64,000 nt of DNA from assembly GCA_963734665.1 (NCBI GenBank), contig CAVTIR010000004.1:1922001-1986000 (forward strand). The letters are read 5' to 3'. Made by a program: the position numbers and the translations under genes. Shown here one piece after another: positions 8,359 to 18,145 of this stretch (position 1 is its first letter; every line of letters starts with the position of its first letter). Under the pieces are notes generated by a model. The model did no database searches. It saw only the letters and a list, made by a program, of their open reading frames with translations, and was not told where the DNA came from. The stretch is from Trebonia sp963734665. Lineage in GTDB: Bacteria; Actinomycetota; Actinomycetes; Streptosporangiales; Streptosporangiaceae.

Positions 8359-9368
8359 GCAGCACTGAAGTGTTCCCAGCGACTTTCAGCTGATCATCTT
8401 GTGCTCGAATAGGACAAGGACGAGTGCCGCCCGGGCGATCTGGCCGATCCTGCCGGGGCTCATGGTGACGTGCTGCAGGGTTTGCCAGCGCTGGGTGAGA
8501 AGGGCGAATCCTCTTTCTCCCAGGCAGCGGACCGATCGGATCAGCGCGTTGCGGGTCCGGTTGTCAATGTCGAGTTCCTTGTTTCCCGCGGGCTTCTTCA
8601 CGGGGGTGAGGAGGCCGTGACCTGCGCCTTCGTACCCGCCGTCGGCCAGCACGGGCATTTGGGCCGTGAACGGGCCGAGCGCCGCGAGGACCAGCTTCCC
8701 GGGCTGCGGAAAGGTCGTTCACGTTTCCCGGCAGGACGTCGGAGACCCACATCGGCCGGCCGTCGGGGTAGAAAAGCGCCTGGATGTTGCCGCCGAAGTC
8801 CTTCTTCTTTCCCGAGTACCACAGGTCGATCTCGGCGCCTTTGCGGCTGGCGGTTTTCTCGTGGCAGCGGTCGGCGTCGACGATCTTGCCGTCGAGGATG
8901 ACGTACGGGGCGCCCTCGGCCAGGGCGCGGGCGAGCGCGTCGCGCAGTTCCGGGGCCTGCCCGGCCAGGACGTCGATGACCTCGGCGAGGTAGCGGTAGG
9001 CGGTGGACTGGGGAAGGCCGAACCCGGCGCCGAGCCGGCGGACGTCGGCCTTGTCGCGGAACCAGGCGAGCCCGAACTTCGCCTGCCGGTAGCAGCCCAG
9101 CTTGCGGGTGTTTTTCCGGGTTCCGATCGAACGGCGGCGGGCGGCGAGCAGGCTGGCGACGAACCAGATGAGGTCCGTCGGGACGTCGAGCATGACACGA
9201 TAGGAGGGCACGCGGAGCCTCTCGGCGGACGGTTTTCTTTGGCGAGATTTCTTCTACCGGGGGCTCCGCGTCTTCCCGGTCATGCCGCCTATGTCCGCGT
9301 GTCTGCCCTCATGACCGCTACGCCCCCGTTCGCCGGGTTCACCGCTGCTGGGAAAACCTCACTGCTGC
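8359..9368. mobile_element. IS5-family insertion sequence
   Basis: About 1010 bp. The terminal inverted repeats are 22 bp: 8359-8380 (GCAGCACTGAAGTGTTCCCA...) and 9347-9368 read inward (GCAGCAGTGAGGTTTTCCCA...), matching at 19 of 22 positions. The transposase gene fills the interior on the minus strand. No clear target duplication is seen outside these ends. The element sits 23 bp past the stop codon of the small membrane protein gene. Confidence 0.7.
8386..9211 (-). pseudogene. IS5-family (DDE, HTH_Tnp_4/DDE_4 type) transposase, frameshifted
   Basis: The first part reads from 9211: MPSYRVMLDVPTDLIWFVAS, then a helix-turn-helix (RLGAGFGLPQSTAYRYLAEV), the first catalytic Asp in YVILDGKIVDADR, and FGGNIQALFYPDGRPMWVSD. 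Near 8688-8698 (GAAGCTGGTCCTC on the coding strand) the reading passes to another frame by one base. That frame continues as MPVLADGGYEGAGHG, carrying the second Asp, to the tail ALVLVLFEHKMIS. Some IS5 groups make the full protein by programmed frameshifting, so the shift may be functional or may be a mutation. Confidence 0.75.
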
Positions 9369-9391
9369 CGTAAGCGGGAAAGTACCTGCTC

Positions 9392-9877
9392 TTAGTACGG
9401 TCCGGCGCCCGGAATCCCGCTGTTATGCACAGCCATGTCTTTACCGGCGAGGATCTCACGTATCTCGTCCGTGATGCCGTCCGGGTACCGGTCAAGAGTC
9501 GCTTCCAGATCGCGCCTCTGCGCCGGGGTTGAGTACGCTGCCAGCTCACGCATTAGCTGAGAGCGCCGATTGTGGTCTGCGTCAGAGTCACCAGGGATCA
9601 GCACGGCGAGCCAGAGCAGCAGGAATCCGGGAATGAGAGTCACGAAGCCCGCGCCGGAGCGGTCGATGACGCCGAAAACCGTGAGTACCGTCCCGGCCAG
9701 GAGGGGCTGCCAGCGGGGCCGGACGGCGATGACCGTGACCAGCGCGCCGATACGGAGCCACCTGCGGATGCGGCATGTGAGAGCAAGCCGCTTGTACTGC
9801 GGGGCACCGTACCTGCCGGCTGGATGGACAGATGAGCTCCATATCACCAGGTTCCGCCGACGTGGTCGCAGCCTCAT
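9392..9877 (-). CDS. Small membrane protein, conserved hypothetical
   Basis: 161 aa. A basic N-terminus (MRLRPRRRN) leads to two adjacent hydrophobic segments at about residues 40-95 (RIGALVTVIAV; GFVTLIPGFLLLWLAVLIPG). The C-terminal cytosolic tail contains RRSQLMRELAAYSTPAQRRD and EIREILAGKD, a pattern common in small actinomycete proteins of unknown role. AGGAGG lies 6 bp before the ATG. The gene is monocistronic, and the insertion sequence begins right after its stop. Confidence 0.7.
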   Translation of the reverse strand: MRLRPRRRNLVIWSSSVHPAGRYGAPQYKRLALTCRIRRWLRIGALVTVIAVRPRWQPLLAGTVLTVFGVIDRSGAGFVTLIPGFLLLWLAVLIPGDSDADHNRRSQLMRELAAYSTPAQRRDLEATLDRYPDGITDEIREILAGKDMAVHNSGIPGAGPY

Positions 9878-10118
9878 GTCAGCCTCCTGAACCAGGGCTC
9901 CGCGCTGCCTGTTCCCGATGGTACGCTTTCACGCTTCTCAGGAGAATGCCGTGTGTGGAGTTGAATGCGGTTCGCAAAGAAGCTGTTGGCTCCCGGTTTG
10001 GCTCCCAGGTTTGGTTAGCCTCGCCGATGTTCGAACAACAAAAAATAGCATCGGTTACGCGACGGGTAACACCTATCTCGGCGGCGGGTGAAAAATGACC
10101 CCGAGAAGCAGATCCGTT

Positions 10119-10137
10119 GGCTCCGCGCGCAGGAGCC
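10119..10137 (-). terminator. Hairpin downstream of hutU
   Basis: GGCTCC and GGAGCC enclose a 7-nt loop about 50 bp past the hutU stop. There is no U tract, as is common in actinomycetes. It may end the hut transcript. Confidence 0.35.
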
Positions 10138-10141
10138 TGCT

Positions 10142-10157
10142 GATAACAGCAATAAGC
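10142..10157 (+). repeat. Distant copy of the GATAACAGCAA repeat
   Basis: GATAACAGCAATAAGC differs by one base from GATAACAGCAAGAAGC, which occurs in several copies at 29456-29811. It lies in the otherwise empty 9878-10184 gap, where no other feature beyond the hairpin is seen. Confidence 0.55.
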
Positions 10158-10184
10158 GTGTGGTCCGGGACCCGCCGGGGCCGC

Positions 10185-11843
10185 CTACGAGGGAAGCCTG
10201 ACGCCTCCTTCCGGGTATTCGTTCAGGGTGGCCTCGCCGTACGGGGCGTCGCCAGAGTCAATGTGCCGCAGCACGCCGAGGCCGGGGTCGTTGGACAGCA
10301 CCCGCCCGATCTTCGCCGCCGCCAGCGGAGAGCCGTCGGCCACGCACACCTGGCCGGCATGCAGGGAACGGCCGATGCCGACCCCGCCGCCGTGGTGGAA
10401 CGACACCCACGTCGCCCCGGACGCGGTTGACGTGAGCGCGTTCAGGATCGGCCAGTCGGCGATGGCGTCCGAGCCGTCGGCCATGGACTCGGTCTCTCGG
10501 TACGGGGAGGCGACCGACCCGGCGTCCAGGTGGTCGCGGCCGATCACGATGGGCGCGGACACCGCGCCCGACGCGACAAGGTCGTTGAACGCCAGCCCGG
10601 CCCTGTCCCGCTCGCCGTAGCCGAGCCAGCAGATCCGGGCGGGCAAGCCCTGGAACGCGACGCGCTCCTGGGCCGCGCGGATCCACCGGTGCAGGTGGTC
10701 GTTGGCCGGGAACAGCGACAGCACCGCGTCGTCGGTCGCCCGGATGTCGGCCGGGTCGCCCGACAGAGCCGCCCAGCGGAACGGCCCCTTTCCCTCGGCG
10801 AACAGCGGCCGGATGTACGCCGGGACGAAGCCGGGGAACGCGAACGCCCGCGCGAAGCCGCCAAGCCGCGCCTCGTCCCTGATCGAGTTCCCGTAGTCGA
10901 ACACCTCGGCCCCGGCGTCGAGGAACCCGACCATGGCCGCCACGTGCGCGGCCATGGACTGCCGCGCCCGCTCGGTGAACTCGGCGGGCTTCTTGTCGGC
11001 GTAGCCGTGCCAGTCGTCGAGCGACACGTCCTCGGGGAGGTAGGACAGGGGGTCGTGCGCCGAGGTCTGGTCGGTGACGATGTCGACAGGGACGCCGCGG
11101 CGCAGCAGCTCGGGCAGCACGGTCGCGCAGTTCCCGGCGAGCCCGACGGACAGTGCCTTCCGGTCAGACTTCGCGGCCAGGCACAGCCGCAGCGCGTCGC
11201 CGAGCCCGTCGGCGACCACGTCCAGGTACCTGGTCTCGACTCTCCTCGCGAGTCGTGCCGGGTCGACGTCGATGACCAGGCAGACGCCGTCGTTCAGCGT
11301 GACCGCGAGGGGCTGCGCGCCGCCCATCCCGCCGCAGCCGCCAGTAACGGTCAGCGTTCCCGCGAGGGTGCCGCCGAAGCGCCTGGCCGCGACGGCGGCG
11401 AACGTCTCGTAGGTGCCCTGCAGGATGCCCTGGGTGCCGATGTAGATCCACGACCCGGCGGTCATCTGCCCGTACATGGTCAGCCCGGCCGCTTCCAGGC
11501 GGCGGAACTCCGGCCAGTTCGCCCAGTTGCCCACCAGGTTCGAGTTGGCGATCAGCACCCGGGGCGCCCACTCGTGGGTGCGGATCACCCCGACGGGCTT
11601 GCCGGACTGGACCAGCATGGTCTCGTCCTCGCGCAGTTCGGTGAGGGTCGCCACCATGGCGTCGAACGCGGCCCAGGACCGCGCGGCGCGCCCGGTGCCG
11701 CCGTAGACCACGAGGTCATCGGGCCGCTCAGCGACCTCCGGGTCGAGGTTGTTCATCAGCATGCGCAGGGGCGCCTCGGTCTGCCAGGACCGGGCGGTGA
11801 GCGTGGTGCCGCGCGGGGCGCGGACGGTTCGGGCACCTTCCAT
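10185..11843 (-). CDS. hutU: Urocanate hydratase
   Basis: 552 aa, the normal length. It converts urocanate to imidazolonepropionate with tightly bound NAD as electrophile, the second step of histidine breakdown. Conserved blocks are visible: ANSNLVGNWANW, MTAGSWIYIGTQGILQGTYE, TVTGGCGGMGGAQPLAVT, DYGNSIRDEA, and the C-terminal FHHGGGVGIGRSLHAGQV. It is read from the same strand as hutH, 62 bp downstream of it, so the pair forms a hutHU operon. The hydrolase genes hutI and hutF/hutG are not in the window. Confidence 0.97.
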   Translation of the reverse strand: MEGARTVRAPRGTTLTARSWQTEAPLRMLMNNLDPEVAERPDDLVVYGGTGRAARSWAAFDAMVATLTELREDETMLVQSGKPVGVIRTHEWAPRVLIANSNLVGNWANWPEFRRLEAAGLTMYGQMTAGSWIYIGTQGILQGTYETFAAVAARRFGGTLAGTLTVTGGCGGMGGAQPLAVTLNDGVCLVIDVDPARLARRVETRYLDVVADGLGDALRLCLAAKSDRKALSVGLAGNCATVLPELLRRGVPVDIVTDQTSAHDPLSYLPEDVSLDDWHGYADKKPAEFTERARQSMAAHVAAMVGFLDAGAEVFDYGNSIRDEARLGGFARAFAFPGFVPAYIRPLFAEGKGPFRWAALSGDPADIRATDDAVLSLFPANDHLHRWIRAAQERVAFQGLPARICWLGYGERDRAGLAFNDLVASGAVSAPIVIGRDHLDAGSVASPYRETESMADGSDAIADWPILNALTSTASGATWVSFHHGGGVGIGRSLHAGQVCVADGSPLAAAKIGRVLSNDPGLGVLRHIDSGDAPYGEATLNEYPEGGVRLPS

Positions 11844-11905
11844 GCTTGCCGTGTCCCCCCGGACCGCCCGCGCCTAAACGCGGCACGGGCCGGCGGGAGC
11901 GTGTT

Positions 11906-13453
11906 TCACGCGAGCGCGCCCGTGACCGCCTCGGCGGCGGCGACCGCCGCGCCGGAGGCGACGTAGACGACGGTGGCCTCGATCTCCGGGGCGAGGAACC
12001 GGTCGGGGCCGGGCGCGCCGGCGCCGTCGCCGCCGGCCCGCAGCCCGGCGGCGACGGCGCCGGTCGCGGCGGCGGGGCTGAGCGGGGCGCGCAGGTCCAG
12101 GGCGCGGGCGGCGGTGAGGAGCTCGATGGCCAGGACCCTGGTGAGCCCGTCGAGGGCACGGCGGAGCTTGCGGGCCGCCGACCAGCCCATCGACACGTGG
12201 TCCTCCTGCATGGCCGACGAGGGGATCGAGTCGATGCTCGCGGGGACGGCGAGCCGCTTGAGCTCGGACACGATCGCGGCCTGGGTGTACTGGGCGATCA
12301 TGTGCCCGGAGTCGACGCCGGGGTCGCTGGCCAGGAACGGCGGCAGCCCGTGCGAGCGGGACACGTCGAGCATCCGGTCGGTGCGCCGCTCGGCGATCGA
12401 GGCGAGGTCGGCGGTGACGATCGCGAGGAAGTCCAGCACGTACCCGACCGGCGCGCCGTGGAAGTTGCCGTTGGACACAACCCGCCCGTCCGGGGTAACG
12501 ACCGGGTTGTCGATGGCGCTGGCCAGTTCGACGGCGGCCACGGACTCCGCGTGCGCCAGGGTGTCCCGCGCGGCCCCGTGCACCTGCGGCGAGCAGCGCA
12601 GCGAGTAGGCGTCCTGGACCCGCGTGTCCTGCGGCCCCCGGTGGCTGGCGACGACCGGCGAGCCGTCGAGGAGGGCGCGCAGGTTGGCGGCGGAGGCGGC
12701 CTGGCCGGGGTGCGGCCGCAGCGCCTGCAGCCCGGCGGCGAACGCGGCGTCGGTGCCGAGCAGCGCCTCGACGCTCATCGCCGCGGTGATGTCGGCCGTC
12801 TTCAGCAGCCTGCGCAGGTCAGCGGCGGCAAGCACGAGCATGCCGAGCATCCCGTCAGTGCCGTTGATCAGCGCGAGTCCTTCCTTCTCCGCAAGGACCA
12901 GCGGCGTGATGCCGGCCGCCGCGAGGGCCTCGCCCGACGGCACCTCGGGGCCGCCGGCCACCCGCACCGTGCCCTCGCCCATGGCGGCCAGGGCGCAGTG
13001 GGCGAGCGGCGCGAGGTCGCCGGAGCAGCCGAGGGACCCGTACTCCCGCACGACGGGGGTGATCCCGGCGCTGAGCATCGCGGCGTAGGCGCGCGCCACC
13101 TCAGGCCGCACGCCGGTCCGCCCGGTGGCGAGGGTCGACAGGCGCAGCAGCATCATCGCCCGGACGACCTCAGCCTCGACTTCCGGCCCGGACCCGGCAG
13201 CGTGCGACCGGATCAGGGACCGCTGCAGCTGGATCCGCAGCTCCGCCGGGATGTGCCTGGTCGCCAGAGCCCCGAAGCCGGTGGAGACCCCGTAGTGCGG
13301 CGCGGCGTCGAGCGCGAGCGCGTCGATGACCTTGCGGGTGGCGGTGATCTCGGCCTCGGCCTCCGGGGACAGCGCCACGGCGGCGCCGTCCCTGGCGACG
13401 GCGATGACGTCCGCGAAGCTGACGGGCCCGGTACCCACGATGACAGTGTTCAT
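11906..13453 (-). CDS. hutH: Histidine ammonia-lyase
   Basis: 515 aa. It removes ammonia from L-histidine to give trans-urocanate. The electrophilic MIO cofactor forms from an internal xSG tripeptide, here in GSLGCSGDLAPLAH (about residue 150), that is Cys-Ser-Gly rather than the textbook Ala-Ser-Gly. Other family blocks are YGVSTGFGALA, NGTDGMLG, QDAYSLRCSPQVHG and QEDHVSMGW. The ATG at 13453 gives the usual N-terminus MNTVIVGTGPVS; the open frame extends to 13717, but that part is not conserved-looking. First gene of the hut pair. Confidence 0.96.
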   Translation of the reverse strand: MNTVIVGTGPVSFADVIAVARDGAAVALSPEAEAEITATRKVIDALALDAAPHYGVSTGFGALATRHIPAELRIQLQRSLIRSHAAGSGPEVEAEVVRAMMLLRLSTLATGRTGVRPEVARAYAAMLSAGITPVVREYGSLGCSGDLAPLAHCALAAMGEGTVRVAGGPEVPSGEALAAAGITPLVLAEKEGLALINGTDGMLGMLVLAAADLRRLLKTADITAAMSVEALLGTDAAFAAGLQALRPHPGQAASAANLRALLDGSPVVASHRGPQDTRVQDAYSLRCSPQVHGAARDTLAHAESVAAVELASAIDNPVVTPDGRVVSNGNFHGAPVGYVLDFLAIVTADLASIAERRTDRMLDVSRSHGLPPFLASDPGVDSGHMIAQYTQAAIVSELKRLAVPASIDSIPSSAMQEDHVSMGWSAARKLRRALDGLTRVLAIELLTAARALDLRAPLSPAAATGAVAAGLRAGGDGAGAPGPDRFLAPEIEATVVYVASGAAVAAAEAVTGALA

Positions 13454-13936
13454 CTCCCTATGGTCGGGCCACGGCCTGGCCGGGCGGGCACCGCCCCGCC
13501 GCCGGACTAGATCATTCCGGAAGGATCTGTGGCATTTAGACCGCCCCAAACCCGGGGCAGCCGCATCACCGCCTGCGCAGGTAGCGAGACCCGGGACCGG
13601 CCCTCGCCCGGAGGCATCAGGGGGCAAGTGATTTCTCTGCGGAGAGAAGGGCGGCAGGGGAGGGAAAACTGCGGTGGCCAGGAATCCTGGGAACCGGGTG
13701 GAACACGCTCGGGACATCGCTAATGCAGGTCAGGATGTCAGTGGTTTCTACGGATGTCTTGACGTGCCCGTAGTCGGCAGGATTGCCAAGCAGGCAGGCC
13801 CGAGCACCCTGTCGTCTGAGTGTCCCTCATGCGCAGTTCACTGCCGTGAAGGTGCCCGGAAGGTCCGCGTCGAGCGGCCCGCGGGGGCCGCGGGGTGTCA
13901 CGGGCACAGAGCACCGTCAATCAAGGGATATGGGTC
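13454..13936. other. Intergenic region between hutH and glycosyltransferase
   Basis: About 480 bp between divergent genes. It must hold the hutH promoter (read leftwards) and the glycosyltransferase promoter. Short open frames here lack ribosome-binding sites and family features. No operator could be singled out. Confidence 0.4.
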
Positions 13937-15223
13937 ATGGCCAGGGTAATCATTTGCGCATCACCGATCTACGGGCACGTCGCCCCGATGCGGACGGTCG
14001 CCGCCGATCTGGTTCAACGCGGCCATCAGGTCACTTTCCTGACGGGCACGGCCTTTAGGGAGTCGGTGGAGCAGACCGGAGCGGTCTTCGCGCCGCTGAG
14101 CGGACGTGCCGACTACGATCTCGCGACCATCGATTCGTCCGAGCGCGATTCGCTTGAGCCCGGCCCTGTCCAAATCGAATGGGACATGCGCGAGGTCTTC
14201 ATCGGCTCGCTCGCCGAGCAGCACCTGGCCTTGCAGCGTCTGCTCGCCGAAGTCGGCTCGGAATCCGTGATCGTGGTCTCGGAGATCATGTTCCTGGGAG
14301 CCACTCCGCTCATGCTCGGCGCTCCCGGCCCGCAGCCGACGGCCTTCGTGGGCATCGGGGTGATGCCCTTCGGACTCACGAGCGCGGACACCGCTCCGTT
14401 CGGCATGGGCCTGCCCCCGGACAGTTCCGAGGAGGGCAGGGCGCGCAACCGTGCGGCCCACGCATTCATGCGCGAGCAGGTCTTCGGCGCCGCGCAGCGA
14501 CTTTATGAAGACGTCCTCGCCGAGTTCGGCGTCACCGAGCCCATTCCCTACTTCCTCGACGCCCTGGTGCTGAAGACGGATCGCTTCCTTCAGTTGTCGG
14601 TCGAAGAACTCAGCTACCGGCGCAGCGACACGCCGGAGCATGTTCGGTTCGTGGGAGCGGTTCCCTCCGTCAAGCCTGCCGGGACGGTGCTCCCCGAATG
14701 GTGGGACGAGGTCCTGGCTGCGGAGAAGGTGGTCGTGGTCACCCAGGGCACGATCGCGAACAAAGACCTCAGTGCTCTGATCGAGCCGACCCTGGAGGCG
14801 CTGGCCGACCTGCCCGCGCTCGTGGTGGCCGCGACCGGGCGCAAGGGCGCCGTGCGCGACACGCCCGCCAACGCCCGTGTCGCGCAGTTCATCCCGTTCG
14901 AGGACCTGCTGCCGCATGCCGACGTCCTGGTCACCAACGGCGGCTTCGGCGCCGTGCAGCAGTCGCTGCGCCACGGCACGCCCATGGTCGTCGCCGGACA
15001 GACCGAGGACAAGCTCGAGGGCAACGTCCGCCTGGCGGCGACGGGCGCGGCGATCAACCTCGCCACCGACACCCCGGCCCCCGAGGACATCCGCAAGGCG
15101 GTCGAAAACGTCCTGACGACCGCCGACTACCGACAGAACGCCGAGCGGCTCTCGAAGGAGTACGCCGGGTTCGACGCGCTGGCCGCGATCGCGCGGACGA
15201 TCGACGAACTGGCCGCCGGGTAG
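13937..15223 (+). CDS. MGT-family (macrolide-type) glycosyltransferase
   Basis: 428 aa from MARVIICASPIYGHVAPM. The N-terminal domain has the GHVAPM helix used by GT-B enzymes that act on lipophilic acceptors. The C-terminal nucleotide-sugar domain has VVVTQGTIANKDLSALIEPT and the donor motif VTNGGFGAVQQSLRHGTPMV. Members inactivate macrolides or decorate natural products. AAGGGA lies about 9 bp upstream of the ATG. It converges on a large LAL regulator. No biosynthetic genes are near, so drug inactivation is as likely as biosynthesis. Confidence 0.9.
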   Translation: MARVIICASPIYGHVAPMRTVAADLVQRGHQVTFLTGTAFRESVEQTGAVFAPLSGRADYDLATIDSSERDSLEPGPVQIEWDMREVFIGSLAEQHLALQRLLAEVGSESVIVVSEIMFLGATPLMLGAPGPQPTAFVGIGVMPFGLTSADTAPFGMGLPPDSSEEGRARNRAAHAFMREQVFGAAQRLYEDVLAEFGVTEPIPYFLDALVLKTDRFLQLSVEELSYRRSDTPEHVRFVGAVPSVKPAGTVLPEWWDEVLAAEKVVVVTQGTIANKDLSALIEPTLEALADLPALVVAATGRKGAVRDTPANARVAQFIPFEDLLPHADVLVTNGGFGAVQQSLRHGTPMVVAGQTEDKLEGNVRLAATGAAINLATDTPAPEDIRKAVENVLTTADYRQNAERLSKEYAGFDALAAIARTIDELAAG

Positions 15224-15262
15224 TCAATCGACGCTCCGGCCGAGCCGACACGCGCGCGGGCG

Positions 15263-18145
15263 CTATCGCCGGACCATGTCGGGAAGTTCGTCGGTCTTGC
15301 TCGAGTCGGTCTGCGAGGAGCTTTCGGCCAGGTCGGCTATCTCGCGGCGGGAGCGGGCCCCAAGTTTGGCGAGGATGTGGGAGACGTGGGTTTCCACCGT
15401 ACGCCGCGACAACAGCAGAAGGCCGGCTATGTCGGAGTTGGACCGCCCCTGAGCGACCAGCCCGGCGACGCGCAACTCGGTCTCGGTCAACGCCTGCCAG
15501 CCGGTCCGGGGGCGCCTGCGTGCTCCTCGGACTCCGGGCCGGATGCCGTGCGGGCGCAGCCGGGCGGCCGCACGGCGGGCATCCCAGCCCGCACCAAAGG
15601 TCTCGTAGACGCAGAAGGCTTGTGTCAGCGTACTGCGCGCCGCGCCGAGATCGCCGCGGCGCGCGAGTACGTACGCTGCGTCCTCCAGGGCGTGCCCCAA
15701 CTCGAACCGACGGCCGACGGCGCGGTAGTGGGTGGTCGCGGCGAGCACCGGCTCCGGATCGTTCTCCAGCAGGCCGCGGCACCACTCGGCGGCTGCGGTC
15801 GCGCGGGGCGAGGGCTCGTCCCGTGCCTCACGCGCGGCGAGGGCCCCGGCCTGCCAGGCGGTCCGCGCGTCCTCGGCGGCCAGAGCCAGCCTGACCAGCG
15901 TGGGTAGCAGGCCCCAGTGGTGTCCCAGCGCTTCGTATTCGGGGGTGAGCAGGATCGTGAGCGCCTCGGCCGCCTCGGCGGTGCGTCCCGCCCGCTCGGC
16001 CGTCAGCGATCGGATCAGGAGGAGATAGCTGACGCCGTAGCGTTTCGCGGCGGCCGGGATGTCCGTATCGCGCAGCGCGCTCAGTCGTCGGGCGAGTCCC
16101 CGCTCGTCGTCCCGGTGCCCGGCGATCAAGGCGGCCAGCCCGTCGGCCACCACCGGCAACTGTGTCGGAAAGGCGCGGTAGGCGGGATCGGCGATCATGT
16201 CGAGCTCGGTCAGCGCGTCGTCCCACCTGCCCTGCTGGACGGCCAGTTCGCAGGCCTGCAACTGGACCAGGCCCAGCCGCGGGGTACCGGTCCGCTCGGC
16301 CAGCTCACGGGCCGTGCGCAGCATCTCGCCCGCCTCCCCGAAGCGTTCCAGATCTCTGAGCCCGCCCGCCTGATTGTTGAGCAGCAGCAGCCGCAGATCG
16401 GCCAGCTGCGGCCGACCGTTGATCACGGCCAGCGCCTGATCGATCATGCCCTGGGCCACGGATCTCCTGTTCTCCGAGGCGTGCACCATGGACCCGGCGT
16501 GCAGCGCGTAGCCCAGGGCCATCGGATCGGATGACCACTCGTCGTCGGACAGGACCCGGGCTGTTGCCGCCGCGGCGTCACCGTAGCGCCGCAGGTTGAG
16601 CAGCGATATCGCACTCAACGCGGTCAGTCTCGCCTTCCATACCCCCTCCGCCCGCGTCTCGGCGATCAACGCCAGTGCCTCCTCGTGGCGACCTGAACGT
16701 GTCAAGCTGTAGCCCAGGATCCACAGGGCCTGGCCGCGCCGCTCCGCGTCCCCCGTTTCGGCCAGGATCCGGCGGGCGACCCGCTCCGCCTGCTCGTGGC
16801 GGCCCAGCAGGAACGCGACCATGGCGAGATTCTCCTGCAGCTGTGCGCGACGCGGATCGTCGTCGCCGGCGTGCCGCAGCGCGCGTTCGAACAGATCGGC
16901 GGCGACCGCAGGCGACCGCCGGGTCAGTCCGGCGGCATTGTCCACCAGCCAGTCCACCTCCCAGCCGTCCGCCACGTCCCCTGCCGCCAACACCAACTCC
17001 GCCACCCGCTCCATCGGCGCGCCCGCCGCCATCAGCCGCCGTGCCGCGTCCCGATGCAAGCCCGCCCGAAGCGCCACCGGCACCGACTCGTACATCGCCT
17101 GCCTGAGCAGGCCGTGCCGGAACCGCAGCCGTGCCTCCACCGGCTCCATCACTCCGGCTGCCAACGATTCCCGCACCACCCCTGCCAAGCCGCCCACCGG
17201 ACGGCCCAGCACCCCGGCCAGGTCACTCACCAGAAAGTCCTTGCCCAACAAGGCCGCCGCGCCCAACACCCCCCGGGCGTCATCTGACAGGAAGTCAAGA
17301 CGGTCCGCGATCGCACCCGCCAAGGAAACTGACGCCGCATGCTCCGCGCCGCCCCGCCCCTCCGGGTCGGCGACGAGCTCCGCGACACCACCGTCCGTCG
17401 CCAACATCCCCGCCCGTGAGAACACCCCCAGCATCTCCCGCACATACAAGGGATTGCCCGCCGCCGACTCCAAGCGCGCAGCCAACCGCGGCCCCGGCGC
17501 GCCCCCGACCAGGCCCCGGACCATCTGCGACACGCTCTCGCCCGTCAGGGGCTCCAAGGAGATCACCACTCCGTCGCGCGACTTGAGATCACGGCGCAAG
17601 CGGTCCAGCTCCTTCCGCCGAGGCACGCCCCGGCACACCCCCACCAGCAACAACGGCAACTGAGCCGTGGCACGGCTGAGCAACCGCCACACCAGCAGGC
17701 TCTCGTCATCGCACCACTGGAGGTCGTCGACCGCGAGCACGACCGGACCGTCCGCGCACAACCGGTCCACCAGCATCAACAAGCGCTCGACCCCCGCCAT
17801 CACCGGGTCGCCGACCAGCACGGGAGCACCACCGGATCCCGACAGCGCCGCCGCGACCTCGGCACGCCAGGGATCAGCCGACAGAGCGTGGACGCCGAGC
17901 GTCTCCAGCATCACGGCCAGCGGAAACCGCCGCCCCAGCTCGTCACACACCCCCCACAAGACCGAACCGCCGACGTCCTGCACGCCCGCCAGGCCCGCCA
18001 CCGCCAAGGCCGACTTACCAATGCCCGGCTCCCCCTCGATCAGCATCGACCGTCCACGACCCGCCGCGAGATCCCCGACCGCGCCGGCGAGGACGGCCAG
18101 CTCCGCGTCGCGCCCCGCCAATCTCTCGGAAAGATTCACTGCCAC
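15263..18145 (-). CDS. LAL-family (large ATP-binding LuxR-type) transcriptional regulator
   Basis: 960 aa. The N-terminal AAA-like domain begins RLAGRDAELAVLAGAVGDL, with Walker A GEPGIGKSAL (about residue 38) and Walker B VVLAVDDLQWCDDES (about 135). A long TPR-like helical middle follows. The C-terminal LuxR helix-turn-helix (about residues 885-945) is LTETELRVAGLVAQGRSN and LLLSRRTVETHVSHIL. Such regulators usually activate secondary-metabolite or catabolic genes. The target is not evident; the convergent glycosyltransferase is the nearest neighbour. Confidence 0.93.
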   Translation of the reverse strand: MAVNLSERLAGRDAELAVLAGAVGDLAAGRGRSMLIEGEPGIGKSALAVAGLAGVQDVGGSVLWGVCDELGRRFPLAVMLETLGVHALSADPWRAEVAAALSGSGGAPVLVGDPVMAGVERLLMLVDRLCADGPVVLAVDDLQWCDDESLLVWRLLSRATAQLPLLLVGVCRGVPRRKELDRLRRDLKSRDGVVISLEPLTGESVSQMVRGLVGGAPGPRLAARLESAAGNPLYVREMLGVFSRAGMLATDGGVAELVADPEGRGGAEHAASVSLAGAIADRLDFLSDDARGVLGAAALLGKDFLVSDLAGVLGRPVGGLAGVVRESLAAGVMEPVEARLRFRHGLLRQAMYESVPVALRAGLHRDAARRLMAAGAPMERVAELVLAAGDVADGWEVDWLVDNAAGLTRRSPAVAADLFERALRHAGDDDPRRAQLQENLAMVAFLLGRHEQAERVARRILAETGDAERRGQALWILGYSLTRSGRHEEALALIAETRAEGVWKARLTALSAISLLNLRRYGDAAAATARVLSDDEWSSDPMALGYALHAGSMVHASENRRSVAQGMIDQALAVINGRPQLADLRLLLLNNQAGGLRDLERFGEAGEMLRTARELAERTGTPRLGLVQLQACELAVQQGRWDDALTELDMIADPAYRAFPTQLPVVADGLAALIAGHRDDERGLARRLSALRDTDIPAAAKRYGVSYLLLIRSLTAERAGRTAEAAEALTILLTPEYEALGHHWGLLPTLVRLALAAEDARTAWQAGALAAREARDEPSPRATAAAEWCRGLLENDPEPVLAATTHYRAVGRRFELGHALEDAAYVLARRGDLGAARSTLTQAFCVYETFGAGWDARRAAARLRPHGIRPGVRGARRRPRTGWQALTETELRVAGLVAQGRSNSDIAGLLLLSRRTVETHVSHILAKLGARSRREIADLAESSSQTDSSKTDELPDMVRR

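Noticed and set aside
9211..9270. CGCGGAGCC / GGCTCCGCG inverted pair near the transposase start
   Set aside because: It lies inside the insertion sequence and inward of the terminal repeats, so it is more likely a transcript-blocking hairpin of the element than an independent feature.
10530..13510. Two long plus-strand open frames opposite hutU and hutH
   Set aside because: Low-complexity Gly/Arg/Val-rich translations without domains, lying exactly over two well-conserved enzymes.
13937..18145. Secondary-metabolite gene cluster around the glycosyltransferase and LAL regulator
   Set aside because: No synthase, sugar-nucleotide or export genes accompany them; the P450/methyltransferase pair is 36 kb away.
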